Positions 1 through 5,932 of a stretch of DNA of 6,561 nt are shown here, one piece after another. The position numbers and the translations under genes are program-made. The notes beneath the pieces were generated by a model that saw only the letters and a program-made list of their open reading frames with translations, ran no database searches and was not told the DNA's origin. The stretch is from an uncultured Saprospiraceae bacterium (GTDB taxonomy: Bacteria; Bacteroidota; Bacteroidia; Chitinophagales; Saprospiraceae), in NCBI GenBank assembly GCA_937127195.1, contig CAKZLT010000125.1, positions 1 through 6,561 of the forward strand, in the 5' to 3' direction. Position 1 is the stretch's first letter. Each line of letters opens with the position of its first letter.

Positions 1-11
1 GAAGATATTTT

Positions 12-35
12 TTGCTGGATTCTAGAATCCAGCAA
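12..35. repeat. 24-bp perfect palindrome downstream of the RNA methyltransferase gene
   Basis: Bases 12-23 (ttgctggattct) are followed directly by their exact reverse complement at 24-35. As RNA this folds into a 10-bp stem with a CTAG loop. It lies 16 bases beyond the stop codon of the minus-strand methyltransferase gene. On the minus strand the stem is followed by A residues rather than T, so it is a poor intrinsic terminator for that gene. It could be a terminator stem for something left of the window, or simply part of the 7-bp-period repeat that overlaps it. The palindrome is seen directly; a function is not established. Confidence 0.8.
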
Positions 36-46
36 CCAGAATCTAG
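19..46. repeat. Imperfect heptamer tandem repeat (four units)
   Basis: Four consecutive 7-mers read attctag, aatccag, caaccag and aatctag, sharing an approximate consensus aatcyag. They overlap the right part of the 24-bp palindrome and stop four bases before the methyltransferase stop codon. A different heptamer array sits at the other end of the same gene (801-821). The array is too short and too degenerate to be a CRISPR or a minisatellite. Confidence 0.6.
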
Positions 47-50
47 AAAC

Positions 51-797
51 TTATTTTTTAAAAATAGAACAAATAATTCCCGTAGCAACTGCCGCGTTTA
101 GTGATTCTGCGCCGCCATATTTAGGAATTTCGATTTTATGTGTCAATAAATTAGCAATTTTATCGGAAATACCTCTGCCCTCATTACCAATCACAATAAA
201 GCCTTTCTGAGCAAGTTCCATCTCAAAAATATTATCTCCTCCGAGCATTGCACCATAAACAGGTAAGGTTGAATGCCTCTTAAAAAGTTCCTCCAAATCA
301 AGATACTGAACATTAACTCTCAAAAATGCTCCCATTGAAGCTTGCACGACTTTTGAGTTATAAATATCGACGCAATCTTTAGAACAAAAAACTTGCTCAA
401 TGCCGAACCAATCAGCGATTCGCAAAATCGTTCCCATATTGCCAGGGTCTTGCATTGTTTCCAATACTAAGGATAAACCATTTTCAATTTTGGTTGCTTC
501 TACCGAATTATTTAGCTGTTCGGCTATAACTAAAACCTGATTGGGCGTTTGAAGACTAGATATTTTATTAAGTTCGTTGTCTGTTACAAAACGAACCTTT
601 GGAGAATGTGCTCGAAGCAAATCTGCTTGAGTTGCTGCCCATTTTTCGGTGCAAAATATTTTCTCGAAAGAAATTTGGGGATTTTCGAGCATTTCCTTCA
701 CAATTTTATCTCCTTCTGCTATAAATTTGTGGTATTTCTGCCTAAATTTTTTGGCTTTCAGAGAGTTAATGTATTTTATGTTCGATTTTGATAACAT
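51..797 (-). CDS. SpoU/TrmH-family RNA 2'-O-ribose methyltransferase
   Basis: A 248-aa SPOUT-class enzyme expected to transfer a methyl group from S-adenosylmethionine to the 2'-hydroxyl of a nucleotide in rRNA or tRNA, in the cytoplasm. Residues about 1-95 form the small substrate-binding domain typical of the family (basic start with KAKKFRQKYHKFIAEG). Residues about 108-246 are the knotted catalytic domain with all three motifs: DPGNMGTILR (117-126, with conserved N120 and R126), IGNEGRGIS (203-211) and IPKYGGAESLNAAVA (224-238). SMGA at 154-157 is also usual. The length fits the short TsnR/YsgA-like branch, but the exact RNA target cannot be read from the sequence, so no symbol is given. 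The ATG start at 795-797 leads straight into the family's N-terminal consensus. It is divergent from tamL. Intact and probably housekeeping. Confidence 0.93.
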   Translation of the reverse strand: MLSKSNIKYINSLKAKKFRQKYHKFIAEGDKIVKEMLENPQISFEKIFCTEKWAATQADLLRAHSPKVRFVTDNELNKISSLQTPNQVLVIAEQLNNSVEATKIENGLSLVLETMQDPGNMGTILRIADWFGIEQVFCSKDCVDIYNSKVVQASMGAFLRVNVQYLDLEELFKRHSTLPVYGAMLGGDNIFEMELAQKGFIVIGNEGRGISDKIANLLTHKIEIPKYGGAESLNAAVATGIICSIFKK

Positions 798-800
798 GAT

Positions 801-821
801 GTTGAATGTTGAATGTTGAAC
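801..821. repeat. Heptamer tandem repeat (gttgaat x3) just upstream of the methyltransferase start
   Basis: Three head-to-tail units gttgaat, gttgaat, gttgaac begin three bases upstream of the minus-strand methyltransferase start codon, so they form the end of its 5' untranslated region. On the mRNA they read as attcaac units. There is no Shine-Dalgarno sequence there. The two exact copies are followed by one with a single change. Confidence 0.75.
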
Positions 822-871
822 GAATTTAAACCATCTGCTTTAGGCAGTTATTGAGTGGAAAGATTACCTTA

Positions 872-902
872 TTTGTTTCAACTTTTAATTTTTTTAATTT
901 TT
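872..902 (+). promoter_or_regulatory. Candidate Bacteroidota-type promoter for tamL
   Basis: TTTG at 872-875 is followed after 19 bases by TAATTTTT at 895-902. This resembles the Bacteroidota -33 TTTG / -7 TAnnTTTG arrangement with normal spacing and one mismatch at the last base of the -7 box. Transcription would begin near 908-912, giving a leader of about 45 bases before the ATG at 956. The region is T-rich, so a chance match is quite possible. Confidence 0.3.
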
Positions 903-916
903 TTTCAAAAGAAAAT

Positions 917-932
917 CAAAGAACGTTCTTTG
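917..932. promoter_or_regulatory. 16-bp perfect palindrome in the tamL leader (possible operator)
   Basis: caaagaacgttctttg is its own reverse complement. It lies just downstream of the candidate promoter and 23 bases before the tamL ATG. Perfect dyads without a spacer usually suit binding by a dimeric DNA-binding protein better than an RNA hairpin. A T-run follows, so a weak attenuator is the alternative. No regulator is known for it. Confidence 0.35.
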
Positions 933-955
933 TTTTTAAAAATAACAATTTGAGA

Positions 956-3373
956 ATGATTTCTTTTTTTATAAAAAAAATAAAACAACCAACCTATAAG
1001 AATGCGATTCTTATGGGAATAGTTCTTTTTGTATTTTCGAGTTGCAATACTACAAAATATTTGAAGGATGATGAATTTTTGTTAAAGAGTAATGACATTG
1101 CATTAGAAACAGATGCAAAAAAAGGAGAAATTGGCTCGCTAGAATACCAACTTTCAACTTTGACCAAACAAAAACCCAACAAAAAAACCTTGGGTTTTAC
1201 ACGCGCTAGACTTTGGTGGTACTACCGAGCCAAACGAAGTATTGAGCGTTCTGCCCGCACTGATACATTAGGACAAATCCAAAAAGATACTTCTCGTTTT
1301 TATAAAGTAGTGCTTAAACGCTATGCCGAACCACCAACTATTCACAATGTTGAAAAGATGGATGCCACGGCACAATCCATGGAATATTATTTGAATAATC
1401 GTGGTTTTTATGGTGCTAGAGTCAGCTCTGCCATTGATACGAATAAGAAATTGGTCACTGTAATTTATAGTGTTACGACGGATAGTTTTATGCGAGTCGG
1501 CAATGTGCAGCATATTACAGACGACTTAAATATAAAACAATTATTGCCCCAAATTAAGCGCGGATCTTTACTCAAAAGAAATATTCCGCTAGATAGTAGA
1601 ACCTTTAATCAAGAAAAAGCACGGATTTTGAGTTTGATTAAAAACGAAGGTTATCGCTACGTTTATCCAACGAATATTATCTACGAAGGTGATTCTTCTG
1701 GCTTAGCAACCAATGTCAAAGCCATCATTTTGCCGCCAACGGACTCGACGTTTCATCAAAAATATCATATTGGAAAAATCTATGTAAATACCCAATATTA
1801 TCCTTCTGCTAATATTCGGACGCAGTATGACACCGTTTTGTACGATGGTTATCATTTTATAAAAAAAACAGAAAACGACTTTCAAATCACCTTGAAGGCA
1901 CTCAAACGGTCACTTTACATAAACAGTGATAGTCTTTATCGGTATAATGAACATGACCAGACAAGTAAGGCGTTGGGGCGAATGGGGGTTTTTAAGTTTG
2001 TCTCTGTAAAAACGCGTCCTTCGGAGATAGTGAGTCCTGATGGTCGAAATCTCATTGATTTTTATATTTACCTCACACCAGAAGAAAAGATTGATATTGG
2101 TTGGAATGGAGAAGTAAGTTTTATTAGTGGCGATAGGATTTTGACCGAAGCATTGGGGCTTTTTTTTAATACCAATTTTATTAATAAAAATGTTTTTAAA
2201 GGAGGCGAAAAACTCAAATTAAGTGCTGGTTATGGTATCGAATCTCCTTTGAGTTCGACGACTTTGATTGACTTAACGAATACGTTTACACAAGATGTGC
2301 GCTTACAAGCAGATTTGACTTTGCCTCCTTTTTATAAAAATGCTAATCTGCGTTTTTCGACAGCTTATAATTTGGTACAACGATTTCAGCAGTACCGCTA
2401 TAACTTATTTAATGCAGAAATAGGTATTGATTGGAAATCATTGAGAAGCCAAAAGAAATTAACTTTCAATCCATTAAGTATCAATTATTTGAATCCTATT
2501 ATTGAGGAAGATTTTCAATCGACATTAGACGATAATCCGTTATTGGCTCGTAGTTTTGATGCTCAGTTGATAGCTGGAAGTAACGCGACTTTTTCGTGGT
2601 CAAAACAAAATTTGGCTTCAAATGAGTCTTATTCTTTTATAGCAAATATGGATTTTTCGGGTAATTTTTTAAATTTGATTAATCAGATTTTTCAGCCTGA
2701 CGCTCCTTTTATCTTTGGTATTAATAAGGATATTACTTATTCGCAGTATAGCATTTTTGAAATAGATGGACGTTATTTTAAAACATATAATCGAAATCTA
2801 ACCCTTGCAATGCGTTTCAATACTGGTGTTGGATTTTCGTATTTGAACTCAAAAGAAACAGGTTTGCCTTACGTAAAACAGTTTTCTGCTGGTGGAAATA
2901 CAGGAATCCGAGCGTGGCAAGTGCGTCAACTTGGGCCTGGTGGTGAACCTGAATTAGAGTTAGAAGATGTTTTTCCGTTTCAAACGGGAGATTTTAAGGC
3001 GGAATTAAATACTGAATTAAGATTTAGTTTAGACTTTTTAGCATCAGGAATGGAAGGAGCAGCATTTGCGGATTTCGGGAATGTCTGGTCGCTGAAAGAC
3101 ACAACAAACAACAATGTTAAACTGCTACGAGTAGATAATTTTTTGAATAGAATAGCGATTGGAGTAGGTGGCGGGATTCGTTGGGATTTGTCCTTTTTTA
3201 TATTGAGATTGGATTACGCTTGGAAACTCAGGCGACCATATAGCGCGACAGGCGACGATACGGATGGTAATTCGTATTGGGAAAGTGCGCATATTCAACA
3301 AATTCCGATAGAGGATCAAGTGTCATTTTGGCGGCAAGGTCGGGTAAATATTGCGATTGGTTATCCGTTTTGA
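956..3373 (+). CDS. tamL: TamL: lipidated TamA/BamA-type outer-membrane assembly protein
   Basis: An 805-aa Omp85-superfamily protein expected to help insert or fold outer-membrane proteins, normally together with TamB. From the ATG at 956 the signal peptide is basic then hydrophobic (ILMGIVLFVFSSC), with lipidation at Cys30, followed by NTTKYLKDDEFLL, which matches the start of Bacteroidota TamL proteins. POTRA-like repeats occupy about residues 40-375; the last shows the usual pattern SKALGRMGVFKFVSV. The 16-strand barrel follows. Its lid-loop motif is SAGGNTGIRAW (644-654, Arg652), then VRQLGPGG. The chain ends in an aromatic beta-signal (NIAIGYPF). The frame is open back to a TTG at 851, but the ATG is preferred because it alone gives a sensible signal peptide and leaves the promoter and palindrome outside the gene. 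tamB, often adjacent, does not follow. Confidence 0.92.
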   Translation: MISFFIKKIKQPTYKNAILMGIVLFVFSSCNTTKYLKDDEFLLKSNDIALETDAKKGEIGSLEYQLSTLTKQKPNKKTLGFTRARLWWYYRAKRSIERSARTDTLGQIQKDTSRFYKVVLKRYAEPPTIHNVEKMDATAQSMEYYLNNRGFYGARVSSAIDTNKKLVTVIYSVTTDSFMRVGNVQHITDDLNIKQLLPQIKRGSLLKRNIPLDSRTFNQEKARILSLIKNEGYRYVYPTNIIYEGDSSGLATNVKAIILPPTDSTFHQKYHIGKIYVNTQYYPSANIRTQYDTVLYDGYHFIKKTENDFQITLKALKRSLYINSDSLYRYNEHDQTSKALGRMGVFKFVSVKTRPSEIVSPDGRNLIDFYIYLTPEEKIDIGWNGEVSFISGDRILTEALGLFFNTNFINKNVFKGGEKLKLSAGYGIESPLSSTTLIDLTNTFTQDVRLQADLTLPPFYKNANLRFSTAYNLVQRFQQYRYNLFNAEIGIDWKSLRSQKKLTFNPLSINYLNPIIEEDFQSTLDDNPLLARSFDAQLIAGSNATFSWSKQNLASNESYSFIANMDFSGNFLNLINQIFQPDAPFIFGINKDITYSQYSIFEIDGRYFKTYNRNLTLAMRFNTGVGFSYLNSKETGLPYVKQFSAGGNTGIRAWQVRQLGPGGEPELELEDVFPFQTGDFKAELNTELRFSLDFLASGMEGAAFADFGNVWSLKDTTNNNVKLLRVDNFLNRIAIGVGGGIRWDLSFFILRLDYAWKLRRPYSATGDDTDGNSYWESAHIQQIPIEDQVSFWRQGRVNIAIGYPF

Positions 3374-3383
3374 TGAAGTTAAT

Positions 3384-3420
3384 AAAAGCGATATAAGACC
3401 AAAATCTTATATCGCTTTTT
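3384..3420. terminator. Bidirectional intrinsic terminator between convergent genes
   Basis: A perfect 15-bp inverted repeat (3384-3398 pairs with 3405-3419) encloses a 6-base loop, ccaaaa. The right arm ends in a T-run at 3416-3420, and the left arm starts with four A residues, giving a T-run on the minus strand. It begins 10 bases after the tamL stop and ends just beyond the 3' end of the small minus-strand lipoprotein gene, so it can serve both. Confidence 0.9.
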
Positions 3421-3427
3421 GATTTTA

Positions 3428-3575
3428 TTATTTTATGAAATCTATGCTATAACCGATGTTACGCAAAAGTGCTTTTGTAATAGCATTTTGCTTTAAATCA
3501 ATAGCTAAATTTATCTTTTGTGTTGATTGGCAGCCGATTAAAATAATGAATGCCACGAATAAGATGTTTTTCATA
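3428..3575 (-). pseudogene. Small lipoprotein gene with a one-base frameshift
   Basis: From the ATG at 3573-3575 the minus strand reads MKNILFVAFIIF, a typical short lipoprotein signal peptide start. It then runs into an out-of-frame end (NRLPINTKDKFSY, stop). If one base is dropped from the T5 run (A5 at 3540-3544 on the plus strand), the reading becomes MKNILFVAFIILIGC followed by QSTQKINLAIDL and ends IGYSIDFIK at the stop 3428-3430. That is a 48-aa protein with a clean lipobox (LIGC) and lipidation at Cys15. The second frame has no start codon of its own after the stop at 3572-3574. The best reading is a frameshifted gene, by mutation, homopolymer slippage or a base-calling error. It would follow the 274-aa gene by 40 bases on the same strand. 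No family was recognised. Confidence 0.6.
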
Positions 3576-3615
3576 TAATTATGTTTTTTTCTTTTTTATA
3601 AAAATAATAAACATA

Positions 3616-4440
3616 TCAATTTACCTCAATTACTTCTTTATGAACAATTTCATATTTCTCATTTTTATAAAAAAATAAAATGCCGTTAATGGTAAAAGTG
3701 TCTTTTTGAATATTGACCACGGGAGATGGAGGAATGACTTTGGGTTTTTCTTTAGGCATACTATCAACTTCGACGAGACTAATATCGTCTATGAAAAAAT
3801 AAACATTTTCTTTATTTGATTTTACTAAAAGCTCTCCCTTTCTTTCGTCAAATTGACCAATGGTTAAAGAAGAATAGTCTTTATTACTTTCAAAATAGCC
3901 CGTTATTTTTGTCCATAATCCAGGTGTTATTTCATAATAATCAAAATTAATATGTGGTTTTCCTAAAAGGAAAGATGCTTGTTTAATGATTTTACTTGAA
4001 AATAATAAACCAAAACTGGTATCTAATTTGGTAGGCTTGCCCAAAGGAGGATGTCCTGTGTGTGGAATATGATTAGCCATTCCTATATTCATACTGAATT
4101 TATAAAATTTTCCTTTTTTGATAAGCTTTACAAAATGAGTATGAATATTCTCACTGTATGTTTTTCCAAAAGCAAGTCCAATAAAATTACCTTGATTTTT
4201 GACTAAAATGGTATCTATTCCCCATTTCATATAGTTTTCATTCCATATATCTGGGCTAGATTTATGAGTTTTCCAAGAAGAAAACATTTTATTAAAAGCA
4301 GATACGCTGCAAGATTGATTGACTTTAACTGTTATTTTATGATTTATTTCCTCAAAATCACCATTTTCTACTAAATTCTGCCCTTCTAAATTCAAAAAAG
4401 AGCAAGCGATTAGAGTATAAATAAGAATATATTTAAGCAT
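3616..4440 (-). CDS. Secreted beta-rich protein of unknown function, carbohydrate-binding-like N-terminal domain
   Basis: A 274-aa protein with an N-terminal signal peptide (MLKYILIYTLIACSFLNLEG, probably cut near residue 20) and a mature start QNLVENGDFEE. NLV.NG.FE openings are common in secreted Bacteroidota proteins with galactose-binding-like or CBM-like beta-sandwich domains. A later stretch, YFFIDDISLVEVD (about 216-228), is the usual closing strand of that fold. A proline-rich linker (PKEKPKVIPPSPV) and a short tail, DTFTINGILFFYKNEKYEI, follow. The tail loosely resembles the beginning of an OmpA-like domain that stops early. Only one cysteine (Cys43) lies beyond the signal region. 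It is the surviving copy of a gene whose 3' end is duplicated at about 5693-5765. Substrate and role are unknown; export and the domain class are inferred. Confidence 0.8.
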   Translation of the reverse strand: MLKYILIYTLIACSFLNLEGQNLVENGDFEEINHKITVKVNQSCSVSAFNKMFSSWKTHKSSPDIWNENYMKWGIDTILVKNQGNFIGLAFGKTYSENIHTHFVKLIKKGKFYKFSMNIGMANHIPHTGHPPLGKPTKLDTSFGLLFSSKIIKQASFLLGKPHINFDYYEITPGLWTKITGYFESNKDYSSLTIGQFDERKGELLVKSNKENVYFFIDDISLVEVDSMPKEKPKVIPPSPVVNIQKDTFTINGILFFYKNEKYEIVHKEVIEVN

Positions 4441-4531
4441 TATGTTGGATGGTTTTGGATTTAATAAATTGATTTTTTAATCAATGTTATAATGACAAAG
4501 CCATCAAAAGACACAAAGTTTCATAAAAAAA

Positions 4532-4762
4532 TTACTTTAAAAGCATTTCAAGATTGGTCATATACCATTGTCCCGCTTCCGAATAATTCCCTTTTCCTTT
4601 AGAACAACCAACCGCCAACCAGTGTCGCAAATATTCCTAAAACTAATTAAAAATTTCGGTCTATTCGAAGTACATTTTTAATGTAACTGAGTTCGTAAAT
4701 GCTTGATATTATTAACTTGACTGACTACTAGGTGTTTTGTTTTTTTTGAAAAGGGGCTTCAT
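4532..4762 (-). pseudogene. Decayed, internally deleted copy of the 170-aa membrane protein gene
   Basis: On the minus strand this reads as both ends of the protein encoded at 5933-6445, with the middle missing. The start (ATTCAAATGAAG, ATG at 4760-4762) matches the intact gene, followed by an insertion of about 30 bases containing a stop. Next comes IYELSYIKNVLRIDRNF*LV and GIFATLVGGWLF, matching YELDCIKNALRIDRNLQLI and GIIAVLFGGWLL of the intact protein; a CAA codon has become TAA. About 335 bases are then absent, shifting the frame. The C-terminus resumes as GCSKGKGNYSEAGQWYMTN and ends EMLLK at the stop, against GYSKEKEQWYMAN and AMLLK. Six extra in-frame codons sit before QWYM. By hand, about 20 of 93 bases differ in the best N-terminal stretch. 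It cannot encode a working protein. Confidence 0.88.
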
Positions 4763-4797
4763 TTGAATTATTTTTTTACTAAAAAAATTTATCTTTG
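4762..4797 (+). promoter_or_regulatory. Candidate Bacteroidota-type promoter for the lipocalin-like lipoprotein
   Basis: TATCTTTG at 4790-4797 is an exact match to the -7 TAnnTTTG box. TTTG at 4762-4765 is the nearest -33 candidate, with 24 bases between, slightly longer than usual. It is the only exact -7 box seen upstream of the lipoprotein gene at 5065 and implies a leader of about 260 bases. It lies right beside the dead start codon of the minus-strand relic. Confidence 0.4.
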
Positions 4798-5064
4798 TAA
4801 AAATCTTCCAGTAAAGGAGAAACATTATTTCAAATTTTGAATAAAACATATAGTTAATCAATTTTTTATCAAAATTGGTTACTTTTTTAACACAAAAACA
4901 ACTATTAAGTATTTCTATCAAAACTATAAATTAGGATGTAAATAATCATTTTAATCAAATTATATACCCAGTAGTTTACAGATACTTAATTTTATAAGAA
5001 CTTTATATTCTTATATATACAATAGGAATAATTTCTTTAATTTAAAAACCAAAATTTAATTTCC
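4798..5064 (+). other. AT-rich gene-free leader of the lipocalin-like lipoprotein
   Basis: No credible ORF is present on either strand; a minus-strand open frame here is only AT-rich sequence running into the relic gene. An 8-bp inverted repeat (4993-5000 with 5008-5015, 7-base loop) lies about 50 bases before the start codon and could form a weak hairpin in the mRNA leader. No riboswitch architecture was recognised. Confidence 0.4.
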
Positions 5065-5622
5065 ATGAAATTTTCAAATTTATTTTTTGTATTAGCTTTG
5101 TCTATGAGCTTTGTAATTGGCTTTTCTTCTTGTACTGACGAAGAAGGAGATGGAGGTACAACACCAGAAGAAGTGAATAAACTTATTGGAGCTTGGAATA
5201 TGACAAGTATGGATTATAGTTCTGAACAATCAATCGAAATTTTTGGTTTTCCTGCCGCGACAACAGAATATGTTGGAACAGCTTCTAATATGACTACAAC
5301 GATTACATTTGAAGAAGAACCTAACAACGCTAGGATAACAGGTACTTATGATTTGGATGTAGAAGGTACAACCGCAGGTCAATCTCAAAGTGAGAAATGG
5401 GAAGATGTAGATTTTATTAGTAATGGTACATGGGTACAGAATGGTGATGCAATTACAGTGACTCACTCAGACGGTACAACTTCAACTTTAACGGTTACTG
5501 AATTGACAGAAACGTCTTTGACTGTAAGCTGGGATTATACAACAGAGGAAGAAGATGATACTGGCTTTTTTAGTATAAAAACTACTACGATAGCAACTAC
5601 GTCAATTACTTTTTCTAAGTAA
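5065..5622 (+). CDS. Lipocalin-like lipoprotein, probably surface-exposed
   Basis: A 185-aa protein with a lipoprotein signal peptide (hydrophobic residues 6-20, lipobox GFSSC, lipidation at Cys23). The mature N-terminus is CTDEEGDGG; an acidic cluster directly after the cysteine resembles the lipoprotein export signal that sends Bacteroidota lipoproteins to the cell surface. After a short linker, LIGAWNMTSMDY (about 41-52) is the typical first strand of bacterial lipocalin-like domains. Later come ITGTYDLDVEG, a GTWVQNGDAITVTHSDG turn and LTVTELTETSLTVSW, the usual closing strands of that fold. It probably binds or shields a small hydrophobic ligand, but the ligand is unknown. The domain is rich in Thr, Glu and Asp with no cysteine beyond the lipidated one. 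It stands alone, with its own hairpin terminator, between two minus-strand units. Confidence 0.85.
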   Translation: MKFSNLFFVLALSMSFVIGFSSCTDEEGDGGTTPEEVNKLIGAWNMTSMDYSSEQSIEIFGFPAATTEYVGTASNMTTTITFEEEPNNARITGTYDLDVEGTTAGQSQSEKWEDVDFISNGTWVQNGDAITVTHSDGTTSTLTVTELTETSLTVSWDYTTEEEDDTGFFSIKTTTIATTSITFSK

Positions 5623-5636
5623 TTTTTTTCTATAAG

Positions 5637-5685
5637 ATAACTAAAAGAGCTATTCGGTAAGTACCTGAATAGCTCTTTTAGTTAT
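5637..5685. terminator. Strong hairpin terminator after the lipocalin-like gene
   Basis: A perfect 19-bp inverted repeat (5637-5655 pairs with 5667-5685) with an 11-base loop that can pair further (ggt with acc). It starts 14 bases after the stop codon. The T-run lies inside the right arm (cttttagtt) rather than after it, so termination is inferred from stem strength and position. It can also stop transcripts arriving on the minus strand from the right. Confidence 0.75.
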
Positions 5686-5692
5686 ATATACA

Positions 5693-5765
5693 TCACAAAA
5701 CCTCAATTACTTCTTTATGAATAATTTCATGTTTTCATTCTTATAAATCAATAGATGTAACATTA
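5693..5765 (-). pseudogene. 3'-end relic of a second copy of the 274-aa secreted protein gene
   Basis: The plus-strand stretch cctcaattacttctttatga at 5701-5720 is identical to the sequence at the 3' end of the 274-aa gene (about 3624-3643), and similarity continues to about 5747, more weakly to 5765. On the minus strand it reads LLIYKNEN, then after a one-base deletion HEIIHKEVIEVL and stop, against LFFYKNEKYEIVHKEVIEVN in the living gene. Nothing upstream in this copy encodes the remaining 250 or so residues. Confidence 0.82.
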
Positions 5766-5932
5766 GAAAATAGTTAAAAATTTTGTTTAGTGATGAAGAT
5801 TAAAATTAGGAAAGACTATTTTTGACTATTCAAATATCTCAAAAAGACACATTTTATATAAAAAACACATAGTTATCCAGAACAGAGACCCGCTCCTTAA
5901 ATGTTCTTCAGCGATGTTAAATAGTAACAAAA
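5766..5932. other. Gene-free spacer, probably degraded remains of the duplicated unit
   Basis: No ORF of interest on either strand. The stretch tcaaaaagacacattttata followed by taaaaaa (about 5840-5866) resembles tcaaaagacacaaagtttca plus taaaaaa (4504-4530) upstream of the living 274-aa gene. This suggests that the 5' flank of the lost copy survives here while its coding region has gone. The similarity is by eye and the region is AT-rich. Confidence 0.4.

Noticed and set aside
549..791. 80-aa plus-strand open frame inside the methyltransferase gene
   Set aside because: It is antisense to a conserved domain, Cys/Phe-rich and has no family resemblance; a shadow of the real gene.
851..955. Upstream extension of tamL from a TTG codon
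   Set aside because: The extra 35 residues are low-complexity Phe-rich sequence with no signal peptide and would bury the lipobox at residue 65. The ATG at 956 gives a normal lipoprotein signal.
4468..4485. 7-bp inverted repeat (attgatt, TTTT spacer, aatcaat) upstream of the 274-aa gene
   Set aside because: Only A/T pairs apart from one G-C. Such repeats occur by chance in sequence this AT-rich, and no matching promoter box lies beside it.
4712..4921. 69-aa minus-strand open frame
   Set aside because: Only its last residues (IQMKPLFKK onward) correspond to anything, namely the N-terminus of the relic membrane-protein gene. The rest is AT-rich intergenic sequence.
5230..5466. 78-aa minus-strand open frame inside the lipocalin-like gene
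   Set aside because: A Cys/Ser/Thr-rich antisense translation of Thr/Glu-rich codons; a shadow of the real gene.
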